Below, one piece after another: positions 1-11,891 of a stretch of 64,000 nucleotides of DNA. Numbering within the stretch: the stretch's first letter is position 1; the number at the start of each line of letters is the position of its first letter. The stretch lies in assembly GCF_032925565.1 (NCBI RefSeq), contig NZ_CP136708.1:4464001-4528000 (forward strand), written 5' to 3'. This DNA comes from Alteromonas sp. CI.11.F.A3 (GTDB taxonomy: Bacteria; Pseudomonadota; Gammaproteobacteria; Enterobacterales; Alteromonadaceae). A program made the translations under genes and the position numbers. The notes under the pieces are model-generated. The model did no database searches, had not been told where the DNA came from, and saw only the letters and a program-made list of their open reading frames with translations.

Positions 1-360
1 GATGCAGTTGAAGTACTTAAGAATATGATCCCAGATGGTGGGTTGTCTCGACTTCAATTGTTCTTCCCCGATCCTTGGCATAAAAAGCGTCATCATAAGC
101 GCCGTATTGTTCAGCCTGAATTTGCTGCCCTTGTGCTAACCAAATTAGAAAAAGGTGGCTGTTTCCATATGGCTACCGACTGGGAACCTTACGCAGAACA
201 CATGGCCGAAGTAATGGATGCAACTTCAGGTTATGCAAATACTGCACAAGAAGGTACCTATGTGCCTCGCCCTGAATATCGACCTATCACTAAATTTGAA
301 ACCCGTGGCCAAAAGCTAGGTCATGGTGTTTGGGATCTTATTTACGAGCGAGCGCAGTAA
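1..360 (+). CDS. trmB: tRNA (guanine-N7-)-methyltransferase, C-terminal part
   Basis: TrmB methylates N7 of G46 in the tRNA variable loop using SAM. The reading frame is open from base 1, so the start lies upstream of the window and only about 119 residues are seen. The family hallmark [14 protein letters not shown] is present, followed by the conserved C-terminal region ending near GHGVWDL. The stop codon shares one base with the rsmC start (TAATG), so the two RNA methyltransferase genes are translationally coupled. Identification rests on the hallmark motif and is firm. Confidence 0.93.
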   Translation, partial: DAVEVLKNMIPDGGLSRLQLFFPDPWHKKRHHKRRIVQPEFAALVLTKLEKGGCFHMATDWEPYAEHMAEVMDATSGYANTAQEGTYVPRPEYRPITKFETRGQKLGHGVWDLIYERAQ

Positions 361-1439
361 TGATTTTAACGCCTCAAAGCCAACTATTAGAACGCAATAT
401 CAACATTTTTGAGCAAGGCGAATGGTTGTTTATCAACCCTTCTGATGCCTACTTCCTTGATGCCCTTAAGCATAAAAATGTCACGGTAATGCACCAATAC
501 TTCGACATATTTTCTGAATGTGTTCGAGTAATATCGTCATCAAGCTTTGATAGCCGCGATATCACTAAAGATGGTTTTGAGGTAGTACAAAAAGTGGGGT
601 CGCACACTCATCATTTCACGCCATTTATGCGTAATGAGCATACCCATACTGACGTGCTAATTTTTCTGCCTAAAGCAAAATCTCATTTTCAAATGCTATT
701 GCGCATGGCAGCCGGCATGGTGGGTCAAAATGGCCGCATCCATGTAGTTGGCGAAAACAAAGGCGGCATTAAAAGCGCTGCTAAACTCATGCAACCTTAC
801 GGGGTTACCCATAAAGTAGATTCTGCCCGTCACTGCAGTTTAATTACCACCATTGTTGAACAGCCTCACTTAGCGTTTGAACCAGAAGCTTGGCTTGAAA
901 CCGACACTTATGAGATTGGCAGCACAAGCTGGCCTGTGTGCTCTTTACCTGGCGTATTTAGTCATGGCGAACTCGACAAAGGCACCAAGCTACTGCTAGA
1001 AAAACATACTTCGGGTATGAGTGGCAATGTATTAGACTTCGCTTGTGGAGCTGGGGTAATTGCTAGTTACCTGATGCTTACCTACCCGCACTTAAAAATG
1101 CAGCTGTCAGATATTAGCGCCCTTGCAATTTATGCCAGTGCAATGACGTTAGCGGCTAATGGTCAATCAGCCACTTTGCATGCTGCGAACGGTTTATATG
1201 GCATCGAGGGGAAAGTACAGCATATTGTCACCAACCCACCATTTCACACTGGGCTTAAAACCGACTACACCATTACCAAGCGATTTATTGAAGACGCTCG
1301 TAAAATGCTAAGTCAAAACGGCACGTTGCAAATGGTTGCTAACCGTTTCTTGCCCTACCCTGGGCTGCTAGCTGAACACTTCCCTCGCGTGTTAACTACT
1401 GCACAAACCACACAATTTTCGTTATATCAGGCAGCATAG
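360..1439 (+). CDS. rsmC: 16S rRNA m2G1207 methyltransferase
   Basis: RsmC methylates N2 of G1207 in 16S rRNA within the 30S subunit. The 359-residue protein has the RsmC two-domain plan: a degenerate N-terminal methyltransferase-like half and a C-terminal catalytic Rossmann half. The latter has the SAM-binding stretch LDFACGAGVIA and the catalytic NPPFH motif typical of m2G enzymes. An in-frame upstream ATG at 330 lies inside trmB. The ATG at 360 overlaps the trmB stop and gives the normal N terminus, so it is preferred. It is co-transcribed with trmB. Confidence 0.92.
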   Translation: MILTPQSQLLERNINIFEQGEWLFINPSDAYFLDALKHKNVTVMHQYFDIFSECVRVISSSSFDSRDITKDGFEVVQKVGSHTHHFTPFMRNEHTHTDVLIFLPKAKSHFQMLLRMAAGMVGQNGRIHVVGENKGGIKSAAKLMQPYGVTHKVDSARHCSLITTIVEQPHLAFEPEAWLETDTYEIGSTSWPVCSLPGVFSHGELDKGTKLLLEKHTSGMSGNVLDFACGAGVIASYLMLTYPHLKMQLSDISALAIYASAMTLAANGQSATLHAANGLYGIEGKVQHIVTNPPFHTGLKTDYTITKRFIEDARKMLSQNGTLQMVANRFLPYPGLLAEHFPRVLTTAQTTQFSLYQAA

Positions 1440-1481
1440 TAATAGCACTTTTACTAAAGCCTGTGCTAACGTAAATAGATT

Positions 1482-1504
1482 CCCCCTATATTCGATATAT
1501 GGGG
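1482..1504. repeat. imperfect inverted repeat in the rsmC-glgA gap
   Basis: Arms of CCCC and TATAT pair with ATATA and GGGG around a TCG loop, with one mismatched pair. No T-run follows, so this is not a clear intrinsic terminator. It could be a protein-binding palindrome in the glgA promoter region or a transcript hairpin. Nothing else is recognised in the 152-base gap. Confidence 0.4.
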
Positions 1505-1591
1505 CTGAATATATGTCAGCCCTAATTCGCGCAACAGCTATAGAGCCCACTCAGAGGCCATAGGCGCGTTCATATAATACGAGGCGTTCGT

Positions 1592-3016
1592 GTGAAAATT
1601 GTATTCGCTATCTCTGAAGTAGAAGAACTGGTAAAAACAGGTGGCTTAGCAGATGTCGGCAAAGCACTTCCACTTGCATTAAAAGACGCAGGAGAAGATG
1701 TAGCCATTGTTATGCCTTACTACAAGGTATTAGCAGACTCGTTAGACTTACCTACGGCATGTGAAACACAAACGCTATTCACCGAATACAAGGTATATAA
1801 TTTCGAAGTGCGAGTAATGGACTGGCATGGCATACCCGTATACTTTGTAGATTACCCAGAATACTTCATGCGTGAAGGCTTGTACTCCAACGCGTACGAG
1901 GCTTATGAAGACAATGGCGAGCGCTTTTGTTTCTTTAGTGGCGCAGTATTGGCCGCCCTTCAAGCTATTAATTATTCGCCAGATGTTATTCATTGCCACG
2001 ATTGGCATACGGCCATGCTGCCTTACCTAACGGCCTACGATAACACAGGCTTTTTTGATAGAACGCGTACCGTGTTTACCATTCACAATGCCGCGTTCCA
2101 AGGGGTAAACCTACTTGAAAAAGTACCATTTCTACGCCATCACCCCGGCATTCTGGCACAGGTTCATGGCGGCTATATCAATATGCTTCAATCGGGTATC
2201 GAGTTTGCCACTAAAGTAACCACCGTTAGCCCCCATTACGCACAAGAGCTGTTAACCGACCTAGGCAGCCACGGTTTGCATGAACGTTTAGTTAGACGTA
2301 AAACTGACCTTTCCGGCATATTAAACGGGTGCGATTATACGCAATGGAACCCAGCTACTGATTCTTTCTTACCAGAACACTACGATGTAGATAACCTACT
2401 GCCTAAGCAAACCTGTAAGAGCGCCTTACAAGAAAAGTCTGGGTTGCCGAAAAATGTCAGCATTCCACTTATTGGTATGGTGTGTCGTCTTACCGAGCAG
2501 AAAGGTTTTGGCTATATTTTGCCTATTCTTGATGAACTGGTTCAGCATAATGTGCAAATCGTTATTGTAGGTACTGGCGATCCTAAAATGTGTATGGATT
2601 TGGGTGAATTTGCGCAGAATAATCCGTCTCAGTTCGCGTTTATTAATGGGTTTAGCTCAGAACACGCGCATCTTGTTGAGGCCGGCGCCGACTTCTTCTT
2701 AATGCCATCGCAGTTTGAGCCTTGTGGGCTAAATCAAATGTACAGTTTGGCCTACGGCACCATTCCTATTGTGCGCGCGGTAGGTGGTTTGAAAGACACT
2801 GTGGTGGACAATCGCCATAGCGAAGATGCCACAGGCTTTGTGTTTGAACAGCCACGCCCTGAAGCCCTGCTTGCCTGTATTCGTCGCGCTTTATTGTTTT
2901 ATTACGAGCACCCAGTGAAGTTCAGAGAAATGCAGCAAAGAGGTATGAATACCCGCTTTACTTGGGAACGTGCCGCTGGTGAATATATAAAACTTTACGG
3001 ATCTATGTTCGTTTAA
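1592..3016 (+). CDS. glgA: glycogen synthase (ADP-glucose type)
   Basis: GlgA transfers glucose from ADP-glucose to a growing alpha-1,4-glucan in the cytoplasm. The 474-residue length matches GT5 bacterial glycogen synthases. The N terminus carries the ADP-glucose-binding motif KTGGLADV (about residues 15-22). The C-terminal GT-B half has the motif EPCGLNQMYSLAYGTIPIV with the conserved Glu and the GGLKDTV segment. No glgC, glgB or glgP is adjacent, so the remaining glycogen genes must lie elsewhere. The start is GTG at 1592, after the stretch TACGAGGCGTTC. Confidence 0.94.
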   Translation: MKIVFAISEVEELVKTGGLADVGKALPLALKDAGEDVAIVMPYYKVLADSLDLPTACETQTLFTEYKVYNFEVRVMDWHGIPVYFVDYPEYFMREGLYSNAYEAYEDNGERFCFFSGAVLAALQAINYSPDVIHCHDWHTAMLPYLTAYDNTGFFDRTRTVFTIHNAAFQGVNLLEKVPFLRHHPGILAQVHGGYINMLQSGIEFATKVTTVSPHYAQELLTDLGSHGLHERLVRRKTDLSGILNGCDYTQWNPATDSFLPEHYDVDNLLPKQTCKSALQEKSGLPKNVSIPLIGMVCRLTEQKGFGYILPILDELVQHNVQIVIVGTGDPKMCMDLGEFAQNNPSQFAFINGFSSEHAHLVEAGADFFLMPSQFEPCGLNQMYSLAYGTIPIVRAVGGLKDTVVDNRHSEDATGFVFEQPRPEALLACIRRALLFYYEHPVKFREMQQRGMNTRFTWERAAGEYIKLYGSMFV

Positions 3017-3117
3017 CTATGCGGCCTTTAAAGGCTTGTACGGCGTTTCTTTCTTTTTGTTAAAGAATGCGCCACTATTATTGAGCGTTCATTGAAACAG
3101 AAAATCTGATAATTAGC

Positions 3118-4773
3118 ATGACAGATCGGGCTATAAAACTTTCTATACGAAGTTTATTTTTGTGGGTGGTAATGACCATCGCCGCAATTTCGCTGGTAAG
3201 CACCTCCGGTTTGTCTATCTATACCCAAATAAACGCTTATCGATACGAATTGGATAACCGCGCAAATCTACTGTCTAAGATGACCGCTAATGCGGTTGCA
3301 GGCCCGCTTCGAAATTCTAGCCAGGCATTGGTGGAAGAATCTTTACTATTCTTAGATGCTGCTGACAAAGTGTTAAACGTTCATATCTATAAAAGCTTAC
3401 CGGATGGCGCTAACACCTCAAGTAACGTTGAACGCTTTGCCTCTTACAACAAAGGCGGCCAGTTACTTATTCCTGGAAAGCAAAAACAGCTAATTAACCT
3501 AGATCAAACTCCCTTGCTCACTGAAGATAATGATTACTTAGAAAGTAGTCGGAAAATTTTTGACCCAGAGACAAACGAAGTTTTGGGATGGGTTTACCTT
3601 CGGATGTCTGCAGACGGGTTTAGCCAGCACATGGTTAAAACGGTTCTAGTTAACCTTGGGATTATGCTTTTCTTACTCATATTCAGCTTTTTGTTAGCAT
3701 TGCGTTTTCAGCGCCGTGCCACTACCCCGATTGAAAAGCTTTCTTTTTTCTTACAGCGCACCTCTAGGCAGCGTGACTATTCCGCTAGAGCAGAACCGTC
3801 AAATATTAAAGAAATAAACGTGCTGTCTGATGATGTGAATATTATGCTGTCTCGCATACAAGAATATATGCACAAGCAGCGTCAGGCCGAAGAACAGCAC
3901 AGAAAGCTGAATGCCAGCTTAGAAGAAATGGTAAGCCAACGAACTAATGCACTGAAAGACGCCAACCAAGAGTTAATTCAAACCCTTGAAAAGCTGCATG
4001 AGTTTCAACGCCAAATTGTACAAAATGAAAAAATGGCATCGTTGGGTGACATGGTGGCCGGAGTTGCCCATGAAGTAAATACTCCCATCGGTTTAGGGGT
4101 TACCGCTTCTACTATGATGCTCGACAGATTGGCGGTTATTGAAAGAGATTTTGAGAATAAAACCCTAAAAGCCAGTGCCATGAAACGCTTTATGGATGAA
4201 AGTCATGAAAATCTAAACATCATTTATCGCAATTTAAACCGCGCTGCCGAGCTAATTTCCAGTTTTAAACAGGTTGCAGTGGATCAATCGAGCGAAAGTA
4301 GCCGAACCTTTTGCTTTGCACAGCTAGTTAATGAGATACTACTGTCGTTACAGCCTCGCTTAAAAAAATTACAACACAACATCAACGTAGATTGCGACCC
4401 TACCTTATGCGTTGAAACGAAGGCTGGTCCTATTAATCAAATCATTATTAACCTTATTATGAATTCGGTTATTCATGGTTTTGAGAACATAGAAAAAGGC
4501 CAGATTGATATCTGTGCTGAATTAATTACAACGAACAAGCTAAAGTTAGTGTATCGGGATAACGGTATCGGGATCCCATCAGATATTCGTAAACGTATTT
4601 TCGACCCTTTCGTTACCACAAAACGTGGACAAGGGGGGTCTGGATTAGGCATGCACTTAGTGTACAATTTAGTCACTCAAGCGCTAAATGGTTCTATATC
4701 GATTACCAGCGAAGTGGGTAGTGGTGTAGAATTTGTTATAGTTTTTCCTGTTTCCAGTGCGAAAACGTCATAA
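3118..4773 (+). CDS. membrane sensor histidine kinase
   Basis: A 551-residue sensor kinase. It has TM1 at about residues 12-36, a periplasmic sensor region of about 140 residues, TM2 at about 175-197, a HAMP-like linker and a long coiled coil (about 255-305). The phospho-acceptor is His318 in GVAHEVNTPI, and a HATPase_c domain carries an N box (LIMNSVIHG), DNGIGIP and GGSGLGMHL. No receiver or HPt domain is present, unlike ArcB. It lies 155 bases upstream of arcA on the same strand, so it may or may not be the partner kinase. The signal sensed is not evident from sequence. Confidence 0.88.
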   Translation: MTDRAIKLSIRSLFLWVVMTIAAISLVSTSGLSIYTQINAYRYELDNRANLLSKMTANAVAGPLRNSSQALVEESLLFLDAADKVLNVHIYKSLPDGANTSSNVERFASYNKGGQLLIPGKQKQLINLDQTPLLTEDNDYLESSRKIFDPETNEVLGWVYLRMSADGFSQHMVKTVLVNLGIMLFLLIFSFLLALRFQRRATTPIEKLSFFLQRTSRQRDYSARAEPSNIKEINVLSDDVNIMLSRIQEYMHKQRQAEEQHRKLNASLEEMVSQRTNALKDANQELIQTLEKLHEFQRQIVQNEKMASLGDMVAGVAHEVNTPIGLGVTASTMMLDRLAVIERDFENKTLKASAMKRFMDESHENLNIIYRNLNRAAELISSFKQVAVDQSSESSRTFCFAQLVNEILLSLQPRLKKLQHNINVDCDPTLCVETKAGPINQIIINLIMNSVIHGFENIEKGQIDICAELITTNKLKLVYRDNGIGIPSDIRKRIFDPFVTTKRGQGGSGLGMHLVYNLVTQALNGSISITSEVGSGVEFVIVFPVSSAKTS

Positions 4774-4836
4774 TACCTGTATAACTATTGAACTTTGCTT
4801 GAAATTCGTTGGCTAACCCCAATACCTTGAATTTAA

Positions 4837-4877
4837 TAATATTCGGTAGTAACTTGCATATAAGTAAACGAATATTA
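4837..4877. repeat. inverted repeat upstream of arcA
   Basis: TAATATTCG and CGAATATTA are perfect 9-base arms separated by 23 bases in the 155-base gap before arcA. The location fits a regulatory element of the arcA promoter or its leader. The binding protein is unknown, and AT-richness makes chance pairing possible. Confidence 0.4.
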
Positions 4878-4928
4878 AAATTTAATCAGTAATTGCTTAA
4901 ACCGATTTTATAAAGAGTGTAAAACACC

Positions 4929-5636
4929 ATGCAGACGCCAAATGTGTTAATTGTTGAAGATGAAGTGGTCACACGTACCACGCTAAAGAGTTTATTCGAA
5001 GCAGAAGGGTACAATGTATTTGAAGCTGAAAATGGTGATCAAATGCATGACTTCTTTGAAAATCACGCAATTAATTTGGTTATTATGGATATTAATTTGC
5101 CAGGTAAAAATGGCCTCATTTTGGCGCGCGAAGTACGCGACCGTAAAAACGTAGGTCTTATTTTCCTTACTGGCCGTGATAACGATGTTGATCGTATCTT
5201 AGGTCTAGAAATTGGCGCAGATGACTATTTAACCAAGCCTTTCAATCCTCGTGAACTGACTATTCGTGCGCGTAACTTGTTATCTCGCACCACTAATTCA
5301 GCAGAAGACGATGATTTACCAAGCCGTGTAAACTTCAATGGCTGGATTTTGGATGGCGACAGCCGTTCACTTATTTCACCAACAGGTAAAGAGTTCCGTT
5401 TACCACGTAGTGAATTCCGTGCATTACATTTATTCCTTAGCAACCCAGGTAAAATTCTTACCCGCGAGCAGCTAATTATGGAAATGACAGGTCGTGAGCT
5501 TCGTCCTAACGACCGTACTGTAGATGTAACTATCCGCCGTATTCGTAAGCACTTCGAGTCAGATCCTTCTGATGAAGAATTGATTGTGACCATTCACGGT
5601 GAAGGTTACCGCTTCTGCGGCTCTGTTGACGGCTAA
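4929..5636 (+). CDS. arcA: aerobic respiration response regulator ArcA
   Basis: ArcA is the OmpR/PhoB-type regulator that adjusts respiratory and central carbon genes to redox state. The receiver domain (about 1-120) has the acidic residues E10-D11, the phospho-acceptor Asp54 in [12 protein letters not shown], and KPF. A winged-helix DNA-binding domain follows (about 135-232). The first residues [12 protein letters not shown] and the stretch [20 protein letters not shown] are strongly ArcA-like. A strong terminator follows the gene. No arcB is visible in the window; the only kinase nearby is the 551-residue protein upstream. Confidence 0.93.
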   Translation: MQTPNVLIVEDEVVTRTTLKSLFEAEGYNVFEAENGDQMHDFFENHAINLVIMDINLPGKNGLILAREVRDRKNVGLIFLTGRDNDVDRILGLEIGADDYLTKPFNPRELTIRARNLLSRTTNSAEDDDLPSRVNFNGWILDGDSRSLISPTGKEFRLPRSEFRALHLFLSNPGKILTREQLIMEMTGRELRPNDRTVDVTIRRIRKHFESDPSDEELIVTIHGEGYRFCGSVDG

Positions 5637-5697
5637 TTGTCCCAAACAGAGATACCAACGGTATTCCCGTTGTAAGTAATAGCCTGATTAAATACCA

Positions 5698-5729
5698 AAA
5701 AGCCGCTCAATAGAGCGGCTTTTTTTTGT
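5698..5729. terminator. bidirectional terminator between arcA and lacZ
   Basis: AGCCGCTC-AATA-GAGCGGCT is a perfect 8-bp stem with an A-run on the left and an eight-base T-run on the right. It can terminate arcA (plus) and the convergent beta-galactosidase gene (minus). Confidence 0.9.
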
Positions 5730-5751
5730 TTTCAACATTTAGGATGCCAGT

Positions 5752-8874
<3,123 letters not shown>

Positions 8875-8978
8875 CTACGGTAAGGTTTTTTAATAACAGG
8901 TGAAATATAGCGGAAACACGCGCAATCCTTTATGCTTGTTTCTCTCTTTAATTTATCCAAAACTCTCATTTTACAATT

Positions 8979-9899
8979 ATGCAACCTGCTAACTTCACTT
9001 CAACTGGCCCCTCAAATGCGCAGCGAACCTTTCGCGATATTGTGAATATTGGTCCACACTGTCTTGAACGTTTTATTGATAGTACCAATGCACCAGAGAT
9101 TAAAGCGCTAGACATAGAGTTGGCGGGTTGCTCGAATTTATCAGGTACTTATCAAGTAGGCCGAGTTACCCCGCCTAACCACACTATTTTTTATTCATTA
9201 AAAGGCAGCGGTAAAATACGCACGCCGAGTGGCGAGTATGCATTGCCTGCTTCAAGTGTGATTATTTTGCCTGCGCATCAAAGTTTTGAAGTGCAAATTG
9301 CGCATTTTGATGAAAGTAGCGCACCGCAGCTAGATCAAGCGCCGCGGCCGGATCAAGCGCCGTGGGACATCATTTGGCTAAACTTATCTGATAGCCCTCG
9401 ATGGCAGCATTTTTTTGATGTAGAGCACCCCGTACAGCACAACATTGAGTTGTCAGGGCTACATCATGCGATGGAGTTACTGTATTTAGAAACCAACAGC
9501 CAGCACCGACAGGCGGTTATTCCTATTATCCAGCAATATTTGCAGCATATTGCTACCCCAGTGAAAAGCACGCACCAAGTTCGATTGTCGGCGCTATTTG
9601 CTGCGGTAGAAAAGCAATTGCAGTTTAATTGGGATATCGACGCCTTGGTAGACAAAGTGCACTACTCTGCCCCCCACTTGCACAGGCTATGCCTTGCGCA
9701 ATTCGGCAGAAGCCCTATGCAGCATGTTATTTATCTGCGCATGGTAAGGGCGAAAAATTTACTGATAAGCACGCAGTGGCCCATTGCTTATATTGCCAAC
9801 TACGTGGGCTACAGCAATGTGTTTACGTTTTCGAAGCGGTTTAAAAAGTCACAAGGCATGCCGCCCAGCGAATTTCGCCAGCGGCAGTCTTTAAATTGA
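8979..9899 (+). CDS. AraC-family transcriptional regulator
   Basis: A 306-residue regulator with an N-terminal cupin-like ligand-binding region (about 50-130) and a C-terminal AraC/XylS double helix-turn-helix (about 205-300). The second HTH shows the family pattern IAYIANYVGYSNVFTFSKRFKKSQGMPPSEFR. It is divergent from the GH2 beta-galactosidase, so it likely senses a galactoside or product and regulates that gene. A duplicated short block (DQAP, twice, near residues 115-127) sits in the linker. No good ribosome-binding site precedes the chosen ATG, so the exact start is less certain. Confidence 0.85.
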   Translation: MQPANFTSTGPSNAQRTFRDIVNIGPHCLERFIDSTNAPEIKALDIELAGCSNLSGTYQVGRVTPPNHTIFYSLKGSGKIRTPSGEYALPASSVIILPAHQSFEVQIAHFDESSAPQLDQAPRPDQAPWDIIWLNLSDSPRWQHFFDVEHPVQHNIELSGLHHAMELLYLETNSQHRQAVIPIIQQYLQHIATPVKSTHQVRLSALFAAVEKQLQFNWDIDALVDKVHYSAPHLHRLCLAQFGRSPMQHVIYLRMVRAKNLLISTQWPIAYIANYVGYSNVFTFSKRFKKSQGMPPSEFRQRQSLN

Positions 9900-9923
9900 A
9901 CGACTTAGATCGAAACAGAGAAA

Positions 9924-11255
9924 CTAGCTTCCTGCTATTTTCATCTGATTAATAAGAATTGAGCCAGTATGCACACTACCGCGCAAATCTTTATCTTTAC
10001 CAATTGCCACAATGCCAGCGAACATATCTTGTAAGCAGCCAGCAATAGTCACTTCGTGCACCGGGTATTGAATAACACCATTTTCTACCCAAAACCCAGC
10101 TGCACCACGAGAATAATCGCCGGTAACCGTGTTAACGCCCTGCCCCATAAGTTCAGTAACGTATAGGCCAGTGCCCATTTCTTTTAGCAAGTCGCTGTCG
10201 CTATGACCTGTGTCGCCCACCAACCAGTTATGAATGCCACCCGCGTGACCATTGGTTTGGGTGTTTAGCTTACGCGCTGAATAGGTGGTGTAAAGATAAG
10301 TAGCAAGCTTTCCGCCATCTACGATGGTCATGTCTTTACAAGCCACGCCTTCATTGTCGAAGCTAGAACTTGCTAAGCCCGACTTTATAAATGGGCGCTC
10401 TTCAATGTTTAGCCACTCAGGAAAAATTTGTTTACCTAAGCTATCTAACAAGAACGATGAACGACGATACAAGCTACCACCGCTGATAGCACCCACGTAA
10501 TGCCCAAATAAACTAGACGCGATATCTTTGTGTAACAGAATGGGCACTTGAGCCGTATTTATCTTACGGGCGCCCAGACGCTCTACAGTGGCTTTTGCTG
10601 CATCGGTGCCAATAGAGACTGCTGATTGCAATAAAGGCGCCTGACGGTCGACTGTGTAGGCATAATCACGCTGCATATCACCATCTTGAGAACCAATCAC
10701 CATACAACTAAGGCTATAACGGCTACTTGGATACCCAGCATTAATACCGTGGGTATTACCGTAAACTCGCATACCAAGATTAGCGTTATACGATGCACCG
10801 TCGGAATTTGTAATGCGCGGATCGTAACCTAACGCAGCAGATTCCGCTTCAATCGTGGTGGCAATGGCTTTCTCAGTATCAAGCTCTTGCGGGTGATATA
10901 AATCTAAATCGGGAAATTCTGTGGCCATAAGTTCAGCATCAGCAAGACCAGTACAAGGATCTTCACTGGTGTACTTAGCAATATCTACGGCTTTTTCCAC
11001 GGCACGAGTCAGTGCTTCTTTGCTTAAGTCAGCCGTTGAGGCGCTGCCTTTTCGCTTACCTACGTAAACACTAATGCCCAAGCCGCCATCGTTAGTAAAC
11101 TCTACGTTTTCAACTTCTTGCATACGTGAAGATACCGCAATACCTTCCACTTTTGACATGCTTGCTTCTGCTTGGGTTGCCCCATTTTTTAGGGCTAATT
11201 TCAGTACATCATCGACGACATTCTGAATTTCTGATAACTGTTGCTCAATTTGCAT
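9924..11255 (-). CDS. pmbA: metalloprotease-associated protein PmbA/TldE
   Basis: PmbA (TldE) is the partner subunit of TldD. The pair forms a heterodimeric peptidase that degrades unfolded small proteins and, in E. coli, matures microcin B17 and degrades CcdA. The 443-residue length and motifs such as NTQTNGHAGGIHNWLV and the C-terminal GSILINQMKIAG fit the PmbA branch. Unlike TldD it lacks the HExxxH zinc motif, as expected. It is divergent from darP, the same arrangement as pmbA/yjgA in E. coli. The tldD gene lies about 3 kb away. Confidence 0.93.
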   Translation of the reverse strand: MQIEQQLSEIQNVVDDVLKLALKNGATQAEASMSKVEGIAVSSRMQEVENVEFTNDGGLGISVYVGKRKGSASTADLSKEALTRAVEKAVDIAKYTSEDPCTGLADAELMATEFPDLDLYHPQELDTEKAIATTIEAESAALGYDPRITNSDGASYNANLGMRVYGNTHGINAGYPSSRYSLSCMVIGSQDGDMQRDYAYTVDRQAPLLQSAVSIGTDAAKATVERLGARKINTAQVPILLHKDIASSLFGHYVGAISGGSLYRRSSFLLDSLGKQIFPEWLNIEERPFIKSGLASSSFDNEGVACKDMTIVDGGKLATYLYTTYSARKLNTQTNGHAGGIHNWLVGDTGHSDSDLLKEMGTGLYVTELMGQGVNTVTGDYSRGAAGFWVENGVIQYPVHEVTIAGCLQDMFAGIVAIGKDKDLRGSVHTGSILINQMKIAGS

Positions 11256-11327
11256 AGTAAGTTTCGCTGTCTAAATCCGACTGTGATAGTTACAATTTAG
11301 CTAAAGTGTAACACTTATGAGTTTGAA

Positions 11328-11873
11328 ATGAGCGATCAGAAATCTAAATCACGACAACAATCTAAGTTAGAAAGCGCCGAGCCCGAAGAAGAGCTCATTA
11401 GTAAAAGCGAACTAAAGCGCCAATCTAAAGACTTACAAAAGCTGGGGCAAACCGTAGTAAACCTTACCCCTGCCCACTACGCCACCATTCCGCTTGATGA
11501 AGAATTGAAAGATGCGCTAGATATTGCCCGTGTCATCAATAAGAAAAAAGACGGTTACAGAAGGCAACTTCAGTTCATTGGTAAGCTACTTAGACAAAGG
11601 GATAATTCCCCTATTGAAGTGGCCTTGGCTAAAATAACCCATCAACATCAAGCAAATAACGCTGCGTTTCATGAATTAGAACGCGCTCGCGAAGATGTAA
11701 TTACCCGTGGTGACGACGCTATTCAAGGGCTTATTGAAGAATACCCTGAGCTTGATAGACAAAAATTAAGGCAGTTCCACCGCCAAGTGAAAAAAGAACA
11801 AGAAAAGAATGCTCCCCCTAAAGCTTACAGGGAGTTATTCCAATATTTAAAAGACGTTACTCAAAAAGAGTAG
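11328..11873 (+). CDS. darP: ribosome-biogenesis factor DarP (YjgA)
   Basis: DarP is a small helical protein that associates with pre-50S particles and helps late large-subunit assembly. The 181-residue, highly charged protein matches the YjgA/DUF615 family: SKSELKRQSKDLQKLG near residue 25, a central IPLDEELKDAL, and a C-terminal LRQFHRQVKKE...AYRELFQYLKD. It is divergent from pmbA, a conserved gammaproteobacterial arrangement. It lies 18 bases upstream of the Ig-repeat lipoprotein gene, so the two may be co-transcribed. Confidence 0.93.
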   Translation: MSDQKSKSRQQSKLESAEPEEELISKSELKRQSKDLQKLGQTVVNLTPAHYATIPLDEELKDALDIARVINKKKDGYRRQLQFIGKLLRQRDNSPIEVALAKITHQHQANNAAFHELERAREDVITRGDDAIQGLIEEYPELDRQKLRQFHRQVKKEQEKNAPPKAYRELFQYLKDVTQKE

Positions 11874-11891
11874 CAATATAAGGAGAGGTAT

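Noticed and set aside
3022..3045. GCCTTTAAAGGC palindrome after glgA as a terminator
   Set aside because: It has no following T-run and a short stem; termination here is not supported.
5225..5593. 122-residue minus-strand frame inside arcA
   Set aside because: It is the antisense shadow of the well-supported arcA gene and has no recognisable motif.
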